DNA of 64,000 bases, taken from the NCBI GenBank assembly GCA_009836625.1, contig VXVC01000002.1, positions 1 through 64,000 of the forward strand. Direction: 5' to 3'. This DNA comes from Holophagales bacterium. GTDB taxonomy: Bacteria > Acidobacteriota > Thermoanaerobaculia > Multivoradales > Multivoraceae. The notes below the pieces were generated by a model. That model ran no database searches. It was not told the DNA's origin and was given only the letters and a program-made list of their open reading frames with translations. This document shows positions 52,701 through 60,635 of the stretch, in pieces; the stretch's first letter is position 1; each line of letters opens with the position of its first letter. The translations under genes and the position numbers were made by a program.

Positions 52701-53274
52701 AGAGGGCGGCGCTTTCGAGCCTGCAGGGAACCTGTGCCGAGTGAACTTTCTCATGCCGGACTACATGCCGTCTTCGACGTATTCCCTGAACTACGTCAGG
52801 ATGGTCGATCGGGCCAGAAACTGGGGTGGTGCCAGGTTCACCAGCGAGCCCGGGGACGAGGACCCTCAACGGATCCGGGTGCGGACGGCCAACCCGGACA
52901 CGGAACCGCCCGAGCTCGACCTGAACAGGATGAGCGTCGACGCGGAACCCACGAACCCTGAACAGCCGAACGGCGAAACGATCGTGAGGTTGGGTTTTCG
53001 CATCCGCGACAACATCTCGGGCTACACGCACGCATCGATCCACTTTCTCGATCCACAGGGGATCACCCACCACGTCTGGGCGTATGACGACGAGAGAGGC
53101 TACGTCTTTCCGCTGAGCGATCCGACCAGGTGGAAGGAGCACACGGTCGTGCATGTCCTGCCTCCCGGCTCGGCGCCGGGAACCTGGGGTGTTTCCAACA
53201 TGGCGCTCTACGACAGGGCACGCAACCTCGTTCACCACGATTTCACGGAAGTGATCCACTTCGAAGTGGACTGA
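49792..53274 (+). CDS. Secreted gluzincin-like protein with two N-terminal VLDGC domains (tandem copy 2)
   Basis: 1160 residues from the ATG at 49792. Its domains match the upstream gene throughout: signal peptide, two VLDGC domains (VLIKVLDGCEMNGHRW, VLVKVLDGCAVNGHRW), regulatory-like beta module, HEKAH and NPNEDMAET, then C-terminal modules. The two copies are highly similar overall; 50780-51247 is identical to 47281-47748 over 468 bases, while flanking parts differ at many positions. The bases after both stop codons (TGAGGCGGCGGGTCG.CAG) are also shared, which marks the duplication unit of about 3.5 kb. The last 150 residues differ most (FLDPQGITHHVWAYDD against VLRDPQGISHFVYVRY), perhaps reflecting diversified specificity. 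Confidence 0.85.
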   Translation: MGASMEPQVARLAGSVVCVLALSGPAAGAVQGVGDYTDCVPSTSQVTFEPGYAVSMCFEYERDGGPAQADAIDFGLGSRQSGLLWFFDPDNAEVLIKVLDGCEMNGHRWVFVAPVTTLAFNLSVEETATGKRWVHRNPRGSVTAQARSDLTAFPCGPAVASSASLTWPGASSAAALPGPMADIRYAVAGATADCAPRPATTLGGGFTVSMCVEHERDGEVVVTQARDYGLDSSQSALLYFFERDNAEVLVKVLDGCAVNGHRWVFVAPVTTLGFNLSINPPGGAAWTHTNSLGRTASARSDAEAFPCADDEQPGGPDSLAGQVVGYRGAWPDVEVLLTAKGVLRVATPDSFGRFRFDGLAAGEYAVKVHAGGHRTTPARMVDVPQRGGPLERFDLTPVPTDPFVFHWEEDQSTAGTEYSAAVNRPHEIEFEDEPVRVADNSSANVLAHDYNMLLVDSDEASWSQEHAWRLLTTMRSIPQETRDPYRAQSLVASQWLLTARHLEGDIEVRTDRSSPVVMISEAAFVNANPRIARVDGKRGIWFSKRLHHALVRYVTDNGRDVDAYERIFEKRYGVTTEIRDYASLTWPTGNEGAGRFQRFHPEEIVTLLNMLEEFPSGMRKTQGLTHLVRRLDGTPHPLYPGAPAVAWPDAGYIEFMDTAFLSSDVDHIHRLVIHEKAHFLWAHVFDQRTRDDWARVGGWYEDPQSPSGWSTTKTTEFVSAYAHLKNPNEDMAETISYFIIEPDKLRSRSVAKYEFVRDRIMQGNLYLSRIREDLTFQVYNLFPDYVFPGKVRRVDIRVTGGAREDKEFRIEVELHALDRDLEGARHALVRVSSGIGTFFDLYLDPVDENGNRIEEGTVLVGTKKLSRYNKAGYWLPIQLKIVDRVGNRRYQRGDDFGWKLYLDNFLEDWVPPEYVPGTVRLGMGREGVVEGRVVQSIEATWEVRENNLMRESWPCHATVNDEILSTYALGEGGAFEPAGNLCRVNFLMPDYMPSSTYSLNYVRMVDRARNWGGARFTSEPGDEDPQRIRVRTANPDTEPPELDLNRMSVDAEPTNPEQPNGETIVRLGFRIRDNISGYTHASIHFLDPQGITHHVWAYDDERGYVFPLSDPTRWKEHTVVHVLPPGSAPGTWGVSNMALYDRARNLVHHDFTEVIHFEVD

Positions 53275-53286
53275 GGCGGCGGGTCG

Positions 53287-55680
53287 TCAGACCTCGCCCG
53301 GTTTGGGCATCCGGTAGCCGACGCCGCGCTCGTTGAAGATGTAGGTCGGGTCGCTCGAGTCGTCGCCGAGCTTGGTCCGCAGCTTCTTGACGAAGGCCCG
53401 GACCAGTTGCGGTTGCGCGTATCCCCGGCCTCCCCACACCCGGCGCAGGAGGGCTTCGTAGGTCGTCACGTGCCCGGCGTTCACGGAGAGGACCCGCAGC
53501 AGTTCGTACTCGGTGGCGGTCAGCCGCACGGCAACTCCATCGACCGTCACGCGGCGGCGGGCGCGGTCGATGGACAGGTTGCCGAGCACGAAGGGACCGG
53601 GCTCGAGCCGCTTGCGGAGCGCGACTCCTACTCTCGCGGTGAGCTCCGTCGGAGAGAACGGCTTGACGATGTAGTCCTCGGCGCCGGCCTCCAGGGCTCT
53701 CGCGACCGTCTCGTCCCGGCCGTAGGCGGAGATGAAGATGACGGGCACGTCCGCCAGCTCCGGCAGGCGCTGCAGCAGTTCGATGCCGTCCGTTCCGGGC
53801 AGCACGAGGTCGAGCAGGACGAGGTCCGGCCGTTCCGTCCTGAGGAGACGGGGGAGTTCGCGCGCGTCGCCGGTGACGATCGGCGCGTAGCCTCGGGAGG
53901 CGAGCGCGTCGCGGGCGAAGCGGAGCGCCTGAGGGTCGTCGTCCAGCACGAGCACGCGCGGACGGCCGCCGCCGCGCCGGACCCCTTCGGAGGTGGCCGC
54001 GGCGAGGGCTTCGGACGCCTCGCCGTCGCCCGGCTCTTCCACCGCCGGGATCGTGAAGGTGATCCGCGTACCCTGGCCCTGACCGTCGCTTTGGGCGGAG
54101 ATGCGGCCGCCATGGGCCTCCACGAGTCCCTTGCAGATCGCCAGGCCCAGACCGGCGCCCAGACTCCCTTCCCCGCCGACCACGCCCGCGTGCTTGCTGA
54201 ACAGGTGCGGCAGGAGGTGCGGCGGAACGCCGCTTCCCTCGTCCGCGACGATGACGGCGACGTGGTGTCCGTCCAGGGCCGCCTCGACCCGGATGGGCGA
54301 CGACTCCGGTGAGTGCCTGGCCGCGTTCGACAGCAGGTTGTTCAGCACCTGGACGACGCGCCGCGCGTCGGCCATGACGCGCGGCAGGTCCCGCGGCAGG
54401 TCGAGTCGTACCGCGTGCCGCCCGCCGCCGCTCGCGAAGGCGCTCCTGGCCCGTTCGACCAGGACGGTCAGGTCGACGGGCTGGGGCGCGACGGACAGCG
54501 TGCCGGACTCGAGGCGGCCCACGTCGAGCAGGTCGCCGATCAGGCCCCGCATGTGGTCAGCCTGATCCTCGACGATCCGGAAAAACTGCAGCATCTCCGA
54601 CCGGTCGAGCTCCTCGGAGGCGCCCAGCACCGTGGCCGCCGAACCCTTGATCGAGGTCAGGGGAGCGCGCAGTTCGTGACTCACCATGCTCAGGAACTCG
54701 GTCCTCAGCCGCTCGATCTCGTCGAGGTGCGCGAGATCCTGCATGGTGACGACCATCGATTCGGGTTCGCCCTCGGCGGAGCGGATGGTCGTGGCGTTGA
54801 CCAGCGCCCTGGCGCCGCGGCCGTCGGCGACCGAGAGCACAACCTCCTCGGCGCGCAGCGCGGGCGCGTCGTGGATCAGGCGGGACATCGGGACTTCGCG
54901 GCCGTCGGCGAACCGGCAGGTCAGGAGTTCGATCAGCTCCTCCGGGGGTCTCCCGGGTGGGGCCAGGTTCTCCACCAGCCGCCTCGCCTCCCGGTTGAAG
55001 GTGGTGGGAGCGCCCGTGGAGAAGTCGAAGACCACGACGCCCACCGGCGACGTCTCGACCAGCGCCTCCACGCTGGCGCGCGACCGCTGTTCGTTGCGAT
55101 GGGTGCGGGCGTTGGCGATGGCCGTCGCCGCCTGCGACGCGAACAGCACGAGCACGTCCTCGTCCTCGTCCGAGAACTCGAGTCCGCCCCGCTTGCCGCC
55201 GAGGAAAAAGCTGCCAAGGTGCGCGCCCCGGTGGCGCATCGGCGTCCCCTGGAAGGTCTTCGCCGGCATGAGGTCGGTGGAGAAGCCGAGCGAACGGATG
55301 TAGCTCGGCAGGTCCGCCAGCCTGAGCGGCGTGGAGAGGTCGCGCAGGTGGTCGAAGAGCTGCGGTCCCTCCGGCAGCCAACTCTCCATCTGGCGGTGCT
55401 GCTCGGGAGTGAAGCCGGCGGAGACGAAGTCACGGGGCGTTCCGGCGTCGTCGATCGTCGTGATGACGCCGTAGCGGGCGTTCGTCAGTTCGCAGGCGCT
55501 GTCGACGATCTCCTGAAGGACGGTGGCCTCGTCGAGGCTCGCCGTGACCCGCAGCGCGGCGGCGCTGAGCCTCGACGTTCGGTCGCGGAGCGCCGCGATC
55601 TCGCTTTCGTGCTCGTCCGGTGCGGCCATGCGGTTCACAAAGGTTAACGCATCGGTCCATGAAATGAACGGGAAGTTCAT
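53287..55680 (-). CDS. Hybrid histidine kinase with receiver and OmpR-type DNA-binding domain
   Basis: 797 residues from the ATG at 55680 (AAGGAAG directly before it); the ATG at 55629 is an alternative and would leave the upstream palindrome non-coding. Domains in order: GAF (about 30-190), PAS-like (205-310), HisKA with His335 in SMVSHELRAPLTSIKG, HATPase (NNLLSNAARH, DEGSGVPP, GAGLGLAICKGLVEAHGG), receiver with Asp624 in VLLDLVLPGTDG and Lys in VKPFSPTE, and an OmpR/PhoB winged helix (LTATEYELLRVL..VRAFVKKLRTKLGDD..GVGYRM). No transmembrane segment, so it senses a cytoplasmic signal through GAF/PAS. All steps of a two-component system are in one polypeptide. Divergent from the heme/copper protein gene. 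Confidence 0.9.
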   Translation of the reverse strand: MNFPFISWTDALTFVNRMAAPDEHESEIAALRDRTSRLSAAALRVTASLDEATVLQEIVDSACELTNARYGVITTIDDAGTPRDFVSAGFTPEQHRQMESWLPEGPQLFDHLRDLSTPLRLADLPSYIRSLGFSTDLMPAKTFQGTPMRHRGAHLGSFFLGGKRGGLEFSDEDEDVLVLFASQAATAIANARTHRNEQRSRASVEALVETSPVGVVVFDFSTGAPTTFNREARRLVENLAPPGRPPEELIELLTCRFADGREVPMSRLIHDAPALRAEEVVLSVADGRGARALVNATTIRSAEGEPESMVVTMQDLAHLDEIERLRTEFLSMVSHELRAPLTSIKGSAATVLGASEELDRSEMLQFFRIVEDQADHMRGLIGDLLDVGRLESGTLSVAPQPVDLTVLVERARSAFASGGGRHAVRLDLPRDLPRVMADARRVVQVLNNLLSNAARHSPESSPIRVEAALDGHHVAVIVADEGSGVPPHLLPHLFSKHAGVVGGEGSLGAGLGLAICKGLVEAHGGRISAQSDGQGQGTRITFTIPAVEEPGDGEASEALAAATSEGVRRGGGRPRVLVLDDDPQALRFARDALASRGYAPIVTGDARELPRLLRTERPDLVLLDLVLPGTDGIELLQRLPELADVPVIFISAYGRDETVARALEAGAEDYIVKPFSPTELTARVGVALRKRLEPGPFVLGNLSIDRARRRVTVDGVAVRLTATEYELLRVLSVNAGHVTTYEALLRRVWGGRGYAQPQLVRAFVKKLRTKLGDDSSDPTYIFNERGVGYRMPKPGEV
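55664..55680. promoter_or_regulatory. Palindrome in divergent intergenic region, candidate operator
   Basis: ATGAAC-GGGAA-GTTCAT, a perfect 6-bp inverted repeat with a 5-base spacer, between the kinase-regulator gene and the heme/copper protein gene. The size fits a dimeric regulator site. It overlaps the first ATG of the kinase gene if that start is used. Confidence 0.35.
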
Positions 55681-55730
55681 CTTCCTTGTCTAGTCTGCCA
55701 GTGGTTGTTGACTTTCCTGGAGGCGTGCCG

Positions 55731-56978
55731 ATGCGGACACTCTCCGTCGTGAGATTCCCGTTACCCCTGTTACTGCTGCTCGCGGCCGCGCCCGCGGCTG
55801 CGGACGACGTCACGTTCAGTCGCGACGTGGCGCCGATCCTCAACCGGCACTGCGTGGGTTGTCATCGAGCCGGCGAGATCGCGCCGATGTCGCTCGCGAC
55901 GTACCGGGAGGCGCGGCCCTGGGCGCGGTCGATCCAGCGCGCCGTGACGAGCCGCGCCATGCCGCCCTGGTTCGCGGCGCCTGCCGTGGGCGAGTGGGCC
56001 AACGACCCGACGCTCTCCCGGGAGGAGGTCGAGACGATTGTCGCCTGGGTCGAAGGGGGCGCGCAGCCCGGGGATCCGAAGCTCATGCCCGAACCGCCCA
56101 GATTCACGGAAGGCTGGCAGCTCGGCGAACCGGACTACGTGATCGAGCTGCCGGCCGTCACCGTGCCGGCCGATGGTCCCGACCTGTTCCTGAACCAGTT
56201 CGTGACCATCGACATCCCGGAGCGTCGCTGGATCCGCGCGGTCGAGTTCCGGCCGGGTGCGCCCCGGGTGAACCACCACCAGCTCGCCTTCAAGGCGGAC
56301 TTCACGGGCATGGTGGAGGACGGCGTGCCCCTGACGCCCCAGGGAGCGTTGCGGGCGAGCGGCTCGGTCGACGGTCGCGGCTACTTCAACGTCCTTGCCA
56401 TGTGGGGCGCGGGGACCGCGCCGACCGAGTTCCGGGAGGGCGCCGGGCGCTGGATCGAGCCGGGCGCCGTCGTCGTCATGAACCAGCACTACCACCCGAA
56501 CGGCGAAGAGCAGACCGACCGGACGCTCATCGGCCTCCACTTCGGCGAAGGCGAGCTGCGCTCCGAGATCCAGGCCGTCATCGCCGGCGAGATGGACTTC
56601 CTGATTCCGGCCGGCGCGCCCGACCACCGGGTCGAGTACCGGCACGAGATCGCGCGCGACTCGTTGATCGTCTCCTACCTGCCGCACATGCACCTGCGGG
56701 GGAAGCGGATGTCGTACACGGCGCACTACGCGGACGGCGACACCGAGCTGCTCCTGGAGGTGCCCGAATACGACTTCAACTGGCAGCTCTTCTACTACCC
56801 GGAGAAGCCGAAGCTCGTGCCGGCGGGGACCGTCGTCGAGATCGTCGCCGTCTACGACAACTCGGCGGCGAACCCCGACAATCCCGATCCGGGCCGCGAC
56901 GTCGCCTTCGGGCTCCAGTCGACGGACGAGATGATGTTCGGCTTCTTCGAGCTGGTCGAGGTCGACGGCGGGCCGTAG
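55731..56978 (+). CDS. Exported c-heme / copper monooxygenase-like protein
   Basis: 415 residues from the ATG at 55731 (GGAGG seven bases upstream), with signal peptide MRTLSVVRFPLPLLLLLAAAPAAA. The N-terminal domain has one c-type heme site CVGCH (41-45) in RDVAPILNRHCVGCHRAGEIAPM. The C-terminal half has copper type II ascorbate-dependent monooxygenase-like features: VNHHQLAF, VMNQHYHPNG and LPHMHLRGK, with His sets suited to two copper sites. Proteins of this build are common in Acidobacteria and Planctomycetes, with unknown substrates. It is predicted to be periplasmic. The divergent kinase-regulator may control it. Confidence 0.82.
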   Translation: MRTLSVVRFPLPLLLLLAAAPAAADDVTFSRDVAPILNRHCVGCHRAGEIAPMSLATYREARPWARSIQRAVTSRAMPPWFAAPAVGEWANDPTLSREEVETIVAWVEGGAQPGDPKLMPEPPRFTEGWQLGEPDYVIELPAVTVPADGPDLFLNQFVTIDIPERRWIRAVEFRPGAPRVNHHQLAFKADFTGMVEDGVPLTPQGALRASGSVDGRGYFNVLAMWGAGTAPTEFREGAGRWIEPGAVVVMNQHYHPNGEEQTDRTLIGLHFGEGELRSEIQAVIAGEMDFLIPAGAPDHRVEYRHEIARDSLIVSYLPHMHLRGKRMSYTAHYADGDTELLLEVPEYDFNWQLFYYPEKPKLVPAGTVVEIVAVYDNSAANPDNPDPGRDVAFGLQSTDEMMFGFFELVEVDGGP

Positions 56979-57091
56979 AGGGATAACGCGCGCTGCCGGT
57001 TGCCGCACGACCGACGCGCTCTCTGCGGCCCGCCGATTTGCCGGGTCTTGGTATGGTCCGGCCGCTTCAAGGGACCCTAGAGGAGAAGAGA

Positions 57092-57589
57092 ATGCGTCGG
57101 ATCAACGTGCTGGCAATCGCGATCGTCCTGGCCATGGCGCCCGGAGCCGTCTCGGCGGCGGACATGGTGGACGACGCCGCGGCCGTCCAGGAGGCCTTCG
57201 AGACGGCCGTTGCGGCGCTCAACGCCGGGAACCTGGACGGGTTCCTCGACACCGTGCACGAGGAGGCGTTGTCGTTCTACGCGTGCGGTCCCACCTCGGG
57301 CAAGCAGGGCCGCGAAGCCTGCGCACTCGACTGGCGACTCTTCTTCAACACCACGACCAACGCGCGATTCGAGACCCGGAACGAGCAGTACCGCATCATC
57401 GGCGACACCGGGATCGCGTATGGTGAGTACTCGCTGTCGGTGGACTACAACGGGCAGGGGCGGCAAACCGTGCACGAGGGCCGCTACACCATGACCTACA
57501 CCCGCGTCGGTGACGAGTGGAAGATCGCGATGCAGCACAACACGCCGGTTGGCGACGCGCCGCAGCCGGCGCGCGATCTCGGCCGCTAG
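57092..57589 (+). CDS. Exported NTF2-like (SnoaL/DUF4440-type) protein
   Basis: 165 residues from the ATG at 57092 with AGGAGAAGAG upstream; signal peptide MRRINVLAIAIVLAMAPGAVSAA. The mature part has an NTF2-like pattern: an N-terminal helix with AVQEAFETAVAALNAGNLDGFLDTVHEEALSFYACG, RFETRNEQYRIIGDTGIAYGEYSLSVDY, and GRYTMTYTRVGDEWKIAMQHNTP, the typical last strands. Such proteins are often small enzymes or ligand-binding domains; no catalytic set can be named. Probably monocistronic. Confidence 0.78.
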   Translation: MRRINVLAIAIVLAMAPGAVSAADMVDDAAAVQEAFETAVAALNAGNLDGFLDTVHEEALSFYACGPTSGKQGREACALDWRLFFNTTTNARFETRNEQYRIIGDTGIAYGEYSLSVDYNGQGRQTVHEGRYTMTYTRVGDEWKIAMQHNTPVGDAPQPARDLGR

Positions 57590-57748
57590 TTCGGTCGCGG
57601 CGTAGGCGAATCTCGCCCGGCGCGTGGAGGCGGTGCCTGGGTGGCAACGCGATCCGGGTGTACCGAACGCGGACAGGATGCGTGATCGGGCCGCGGCGGC
57701 GCTAGAGTCGTACCTGCCCGGAGCCCCGCTGCCGGGAAGGAGGAGCGC

Positions 57749-59170
57749 ATGTCCCTGCTGATTCGTAACGGACGCGTCGTCACGGCGGTGGACGACTACC
57801 ACGCCGACATCTTCGTCGAGGACGAGACCGTCTCGCTGATCGGCCGCGACCTGGACGTGGAGGCCGACCGGACGATCGACGCGTCGGGACGACTGGTCAT
57901 CCCGGGCGGCGTCGATCCGCACACCCACATGGACATGCCGTTCGGCGGCACGACGAGCGCCGACGACTTCGAGACCGGGACCCGCGCGGCCGCCTTCGGC
58001 GGCACGACGACGATCGTCGACTTCGCGATCCAGACCAAGGGGCACTCGACTCTCGAGGGGCTCGAGACCTGGCACGAGAAGGCCGCCGGCAAGGCGGGCA
58101 TCGACTACGGCTTCCACATGATTGTCACCGATATGGAGGACGATCGGCTGTGGGAGATGCGGCGGCTGGCGGACGAGGGCGTGACCTCCTACAAGATGTT
58201 CATGGCCTACCCGGGCGTGCTCTACGTGGACGACGGCACGCTGTTCCGGGCGATGCGCAAGGCCGGCGAGGACGGCACGCTGGTGTGCATGCACGCCGAG
58301 AACGGGATCGTCATCGACGAGATCGTGAAGATCGCGCTCGCCGAGGGCAAGACGGCCCCGAAGTACCACGCCCTGACCCGGCCGACGCGGATGGAGGCGG
58401 AGGGCGTCCACCGGTCGATCGCGATCGCCGAGGTGGCCGGCGTGCCGGTCTACATCGTCCATCTGAGCTGCGCCGACGCCCTCGAACAGGTCACCCTGGC
58501 CCGAGACCGCGGCGCCCAGGTGTTCGCCGAGACCTGCCCGCAGTACCTGTTCCTGGATCTCAGCCACTACGACCGGCCCTCCGGCCGGTCTCCGGGGGAC
58601 CACGACGACTTCGAGGGCGCCAAGTACGTGATGACGCCGCCGCTGCGCGAGAAGTGGAACCAGGAACACCTCTGGCGGGGGCTCGGCTTCGGCGACCTGC
58701 AGAGCATCTCGACGGACCACTGCCCGTTCTGCTTCAAGGACCAGAAGGTCTTAGGGGTAGACGACTTCAGCAAGATCCCGAACGGCGGCCCGGGCGTCGA
58801 GAACCGGATGAGCCTGGTCTACAACGGCGGCGTCGTGGGCGGCCGGCTGTCGGTCAACAAGTTCGTCGAACTGACCTCGACCGCGGCCTCCAAGCTGTTC
58901 GGTCTGTTCCCGAAGAAGGGGACGATCGCCGTGGGCAGCGACGCCGACATCGTCGTGTTCAACCCGGATCGGCGGGAGACGATCAGCATCGACAATCCGC
59001 ATACGCACCACATGAACGTGGACTACAACGCCTACGAGGGGACAGAGGTCCAGGGGGTCTCGGAGATCGTGATCAGCCGGGGCCGCGTGGTCGTCGAGGA
59101 CAACGTCTGGTACGGACGGGCCGGCGGGGGTAACTTCATCAAGCGGGGGCTGTTCGGCGGCCCGTTCTAG
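57749..59170 (+). CDS. hydA: Dihydropyrimidinase / D-hydantoinase
   Basis: 473 residues, ATG with GGAGGAG upstream. Cyclic amidohydrolase that opens dihydrouracil and dihydrothymine. Metal ligands are seen at His58 and His60 (DPHTHMDMPFGGT), the carboxylated Lys149 (TSYKMFMAYPG), VCMHAENG, YIVHLSC and STDHCPF. The substrate loop and length fit dihydropyrimidinase rather than dihydroorotase. It is followed eight bases later by beta-ureidopropionase, giving two steps of reductive pyrimidine degradation. Dihydropyrimidine dehydrogenase is not in the window. Confidence 0.93.
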   Translation: MSLLIRNGRVVTAVDDYHADIFVEDETVSLIGRDLDVEADRTIDASGRLVIPGGVDPHTHMDMPFGGTTSADDFETGTRAAAFGGTTTIVDFAIQTKGHSTLEGLETWHEKAAGKAGIDYGFHMIVTDMEDDRLWEMRRLADEGVTSYKMFMAYPGVLYVDDGTLFRAMRKAGEDGTLVCMHAENGIVIDEIVKIALAEGKTAPKYHALTRPTRMEAEGVHRSIAIAEVAGVPVYIVHLSCADALEQVTLARDRGAQVFAETCPQYLFLDLSHYDRPSGRSPGDHDDFEGAKYVMTPPLREKWNQEHLWRGLGFGDLQSISTDHCPFCFKDQKVLGVDDFSKIPNGGPGVENRMSLVYNGGVVGGRLSVNKFVELTSTAASKLFGLFPKKGTIAVGSDADIVVFNPDRRETISIDNPHTHHMNVDYNAYEGTEVQGVSEIVISRGRVVVEDNVWYGRAGGGNFIKRGLFGGPF

Positions 59171-59178
59171 GAGTTGAG

Positions 59179-60060
59179 ATGAGCAGAACACTGAAGTCCG
59201 GTCTGATCCAGATGTCGCTGCCGGAGGGCACCTGCGGCGACGGCGCGTCGGCCGAGGAGGTCGCCGCCACGGTCGAGGCGATGACGGCCAAGCACATTCC
59301 CTACATCGAGGAGGCGGGCCGCCAGGGCGTCCAGGTTCTCTGCCTGCAGGAGGTGTTCAACACGCCGTACTTCTGTCCGGGGCAGGACTCGAGCTGGTTC
59401 GCGGCCGCGGAGCCGGTTCCGGGCCCCGCGACGGAGCGCATGGCGGAGTACGCGCGCCGGTTCGGCATGGTGATCATCGTGCCGGTCTACGAGCGGGAGA
59501 CCGCGGGCATCCTCTACAACACGGCCGCCGTCATCGACGCCGACGGGAGCTACCTCGGGAAGTACCGCAAGACCCACATCCCGCAGGTGGCCGGCTTCTG
59601 GGAGAAGTACTTCTTCCGCCCGGGCAACCTCGGCTACCCGGTCTTCGACACCGCCTTCGGCCGGATCGGCGTCTACATCTGCTACGACCGCCACTTCCCC
59701 GAGGGCGCGCGGGCCCTGGGCCTCGCCGGCGCCGAGATCGTCTACAACCCGTCGGCCACCGTCGCCGGCCTCTCCGACCACCTGTGGACGATCGAGCAGC
59801 CGGCCCACGCGGTCGCGAACGGCTACTTCATGGGCTGCATCAACCGGGTCGGCACCGAGAAACCCTGGGACCTCGGCTCCTTCTACGGCAGCAGCTACTT
59901 CGTCAGCCCGAGGGGCGAGATCGTCGCCCAGGCGTCAAGGGACCAGGACGAACTCCTGGTCGCGGACCTCGACCTCGAGATGATCGACGAAGTGCGGTCC
60001 GTGTGGCAGTTCTACCGCGATAGAAGGCCCGAGGCCTACGACGGGCTTGTTGAGCCCTGA
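59179..60060 (+). CDS. Beta-ureidopropionase (N-carbamoyl-beta-alanine amidohydrolase)
   Basis: 293 residues of the nitrilase superfamily with the catalytic triad Glu58 (CLQEVFNTPYFC), Lys131 (KYRKTHIPQ) and Cys168 (GVYICYDRHFPEGAR). It hydrolyses N-carbamoyl-beta-alanine to beta-alanine, CO2 and ammonia. VFNTPYFCPGQD and AGFWEKYFFRPG are typical of the bacterial ureidopropionase group rather than of nitrilases. It follows the dihydropyrimidinase gene after eight bases, so the products of one are the substrates of the other. Confidence 0.92.
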   Translation: MSRTLKSGLIQMSLPEGTCGDGASAEEVAATVEAMTAKHIPYIEEAGRQGVQVLCLQEVFNTPYFCPGQDSSWFAAAEPVPGPATERMAEYARRFGMVIIVPVYERETAGILYNTAAVIDADGSYLGKYRKTHIPQVAGFWEKYFFRPGNLGYPVFDTAFGRIGVYICYDRHFPEGARALGLAGAEIVYNPSATVAGLSDHLWTIEQPAHAVANGYFMGCINRVGTEKPWDLGSFYGSSYFVSPRGEIVAQASRDQDELLVADLDLEMIDEVRSVWQFYRDRRPEAYDGLVEP

Positions 60061-60227
60061 CGGCCTGAGTTGCGGCACAACCGTAGACCGCCTCTACGAT
60101 CACGGCGCGAAAGCCGCCCGAAGGAATGGAAAGAGCTTGCGCGATCGTTTGCACTGGATGACCACGCTGCTGTGGTCCGAACGACGAGAGGAGAAGCACC
60201 CTGAGCGGAGCGCGACCCCGCAACCTT

Positions 60228-60635
60228 GTGTGGTGGTGCATGCTGGCACTCTGTCTGGTCTTGGGGCAGAACCCGGTGTCGGCGCAGACCGACCTGCGGT
60301 CAGTCCTGAGCGAGTACGTTTCCGAGGCCGACGCTGAGGAAATCGGCCGTCTTTCGTACCTCGTGTTCGAGTGGCCCTGGGAGGATCCGGGAATTCGTGG
60401 CTTTCTCGGCCTGCTCGGCGCGACCGAGGAGCCGGAGGCACCTGACGACCCGCGAGCGGAGCTGCTGGAGTTGGTCGATGAAGGCGAGCCCGACGACCTG
60501 CAAGTCCTGGAGCACCTGCGTCGCGGGCTCGAGGAGGGCCGGGAACTCCGTGCCTGCTTCGATCACGCCGAACTAGCCCCGTGCGTGAGCCGGGTGATCG
60601 ATGAAGGGGACCGGGCGCTGGCGCTCGACGAATGA
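60228..60635 (+). CDS. Small exported protein of unknown function
   Basis: 135 residues from the GTG at 60228; the frame is open a little further upstream (LSGARPRNL) near a GGAGA, so the true start may be a few codons earlier. Signal peptide WWCMLALCLVLGQNPVSAQ. The mature part is strongly acidic and helical (VLSEYVSEADAEEIGRL, ELLELVDEGEPDDLQVLEHLRRGLEEGREL) with two cysteines that could pair. No family recognised. It overlaps the next gene by 35 bases in another frame. Confidence 0.55.
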   Translation: MWWCMLALCLVLGQNPVSAQTDLRSVLSEYVSEADAEEIGRLSYLVFEWPWEDPGIRGFLGLLGATEEPEAPDDPRAELLELVDEGEPDDLQVLEHLRRGLEEGRELRACFDHAELAPCVSRVIDEGDRALALDE

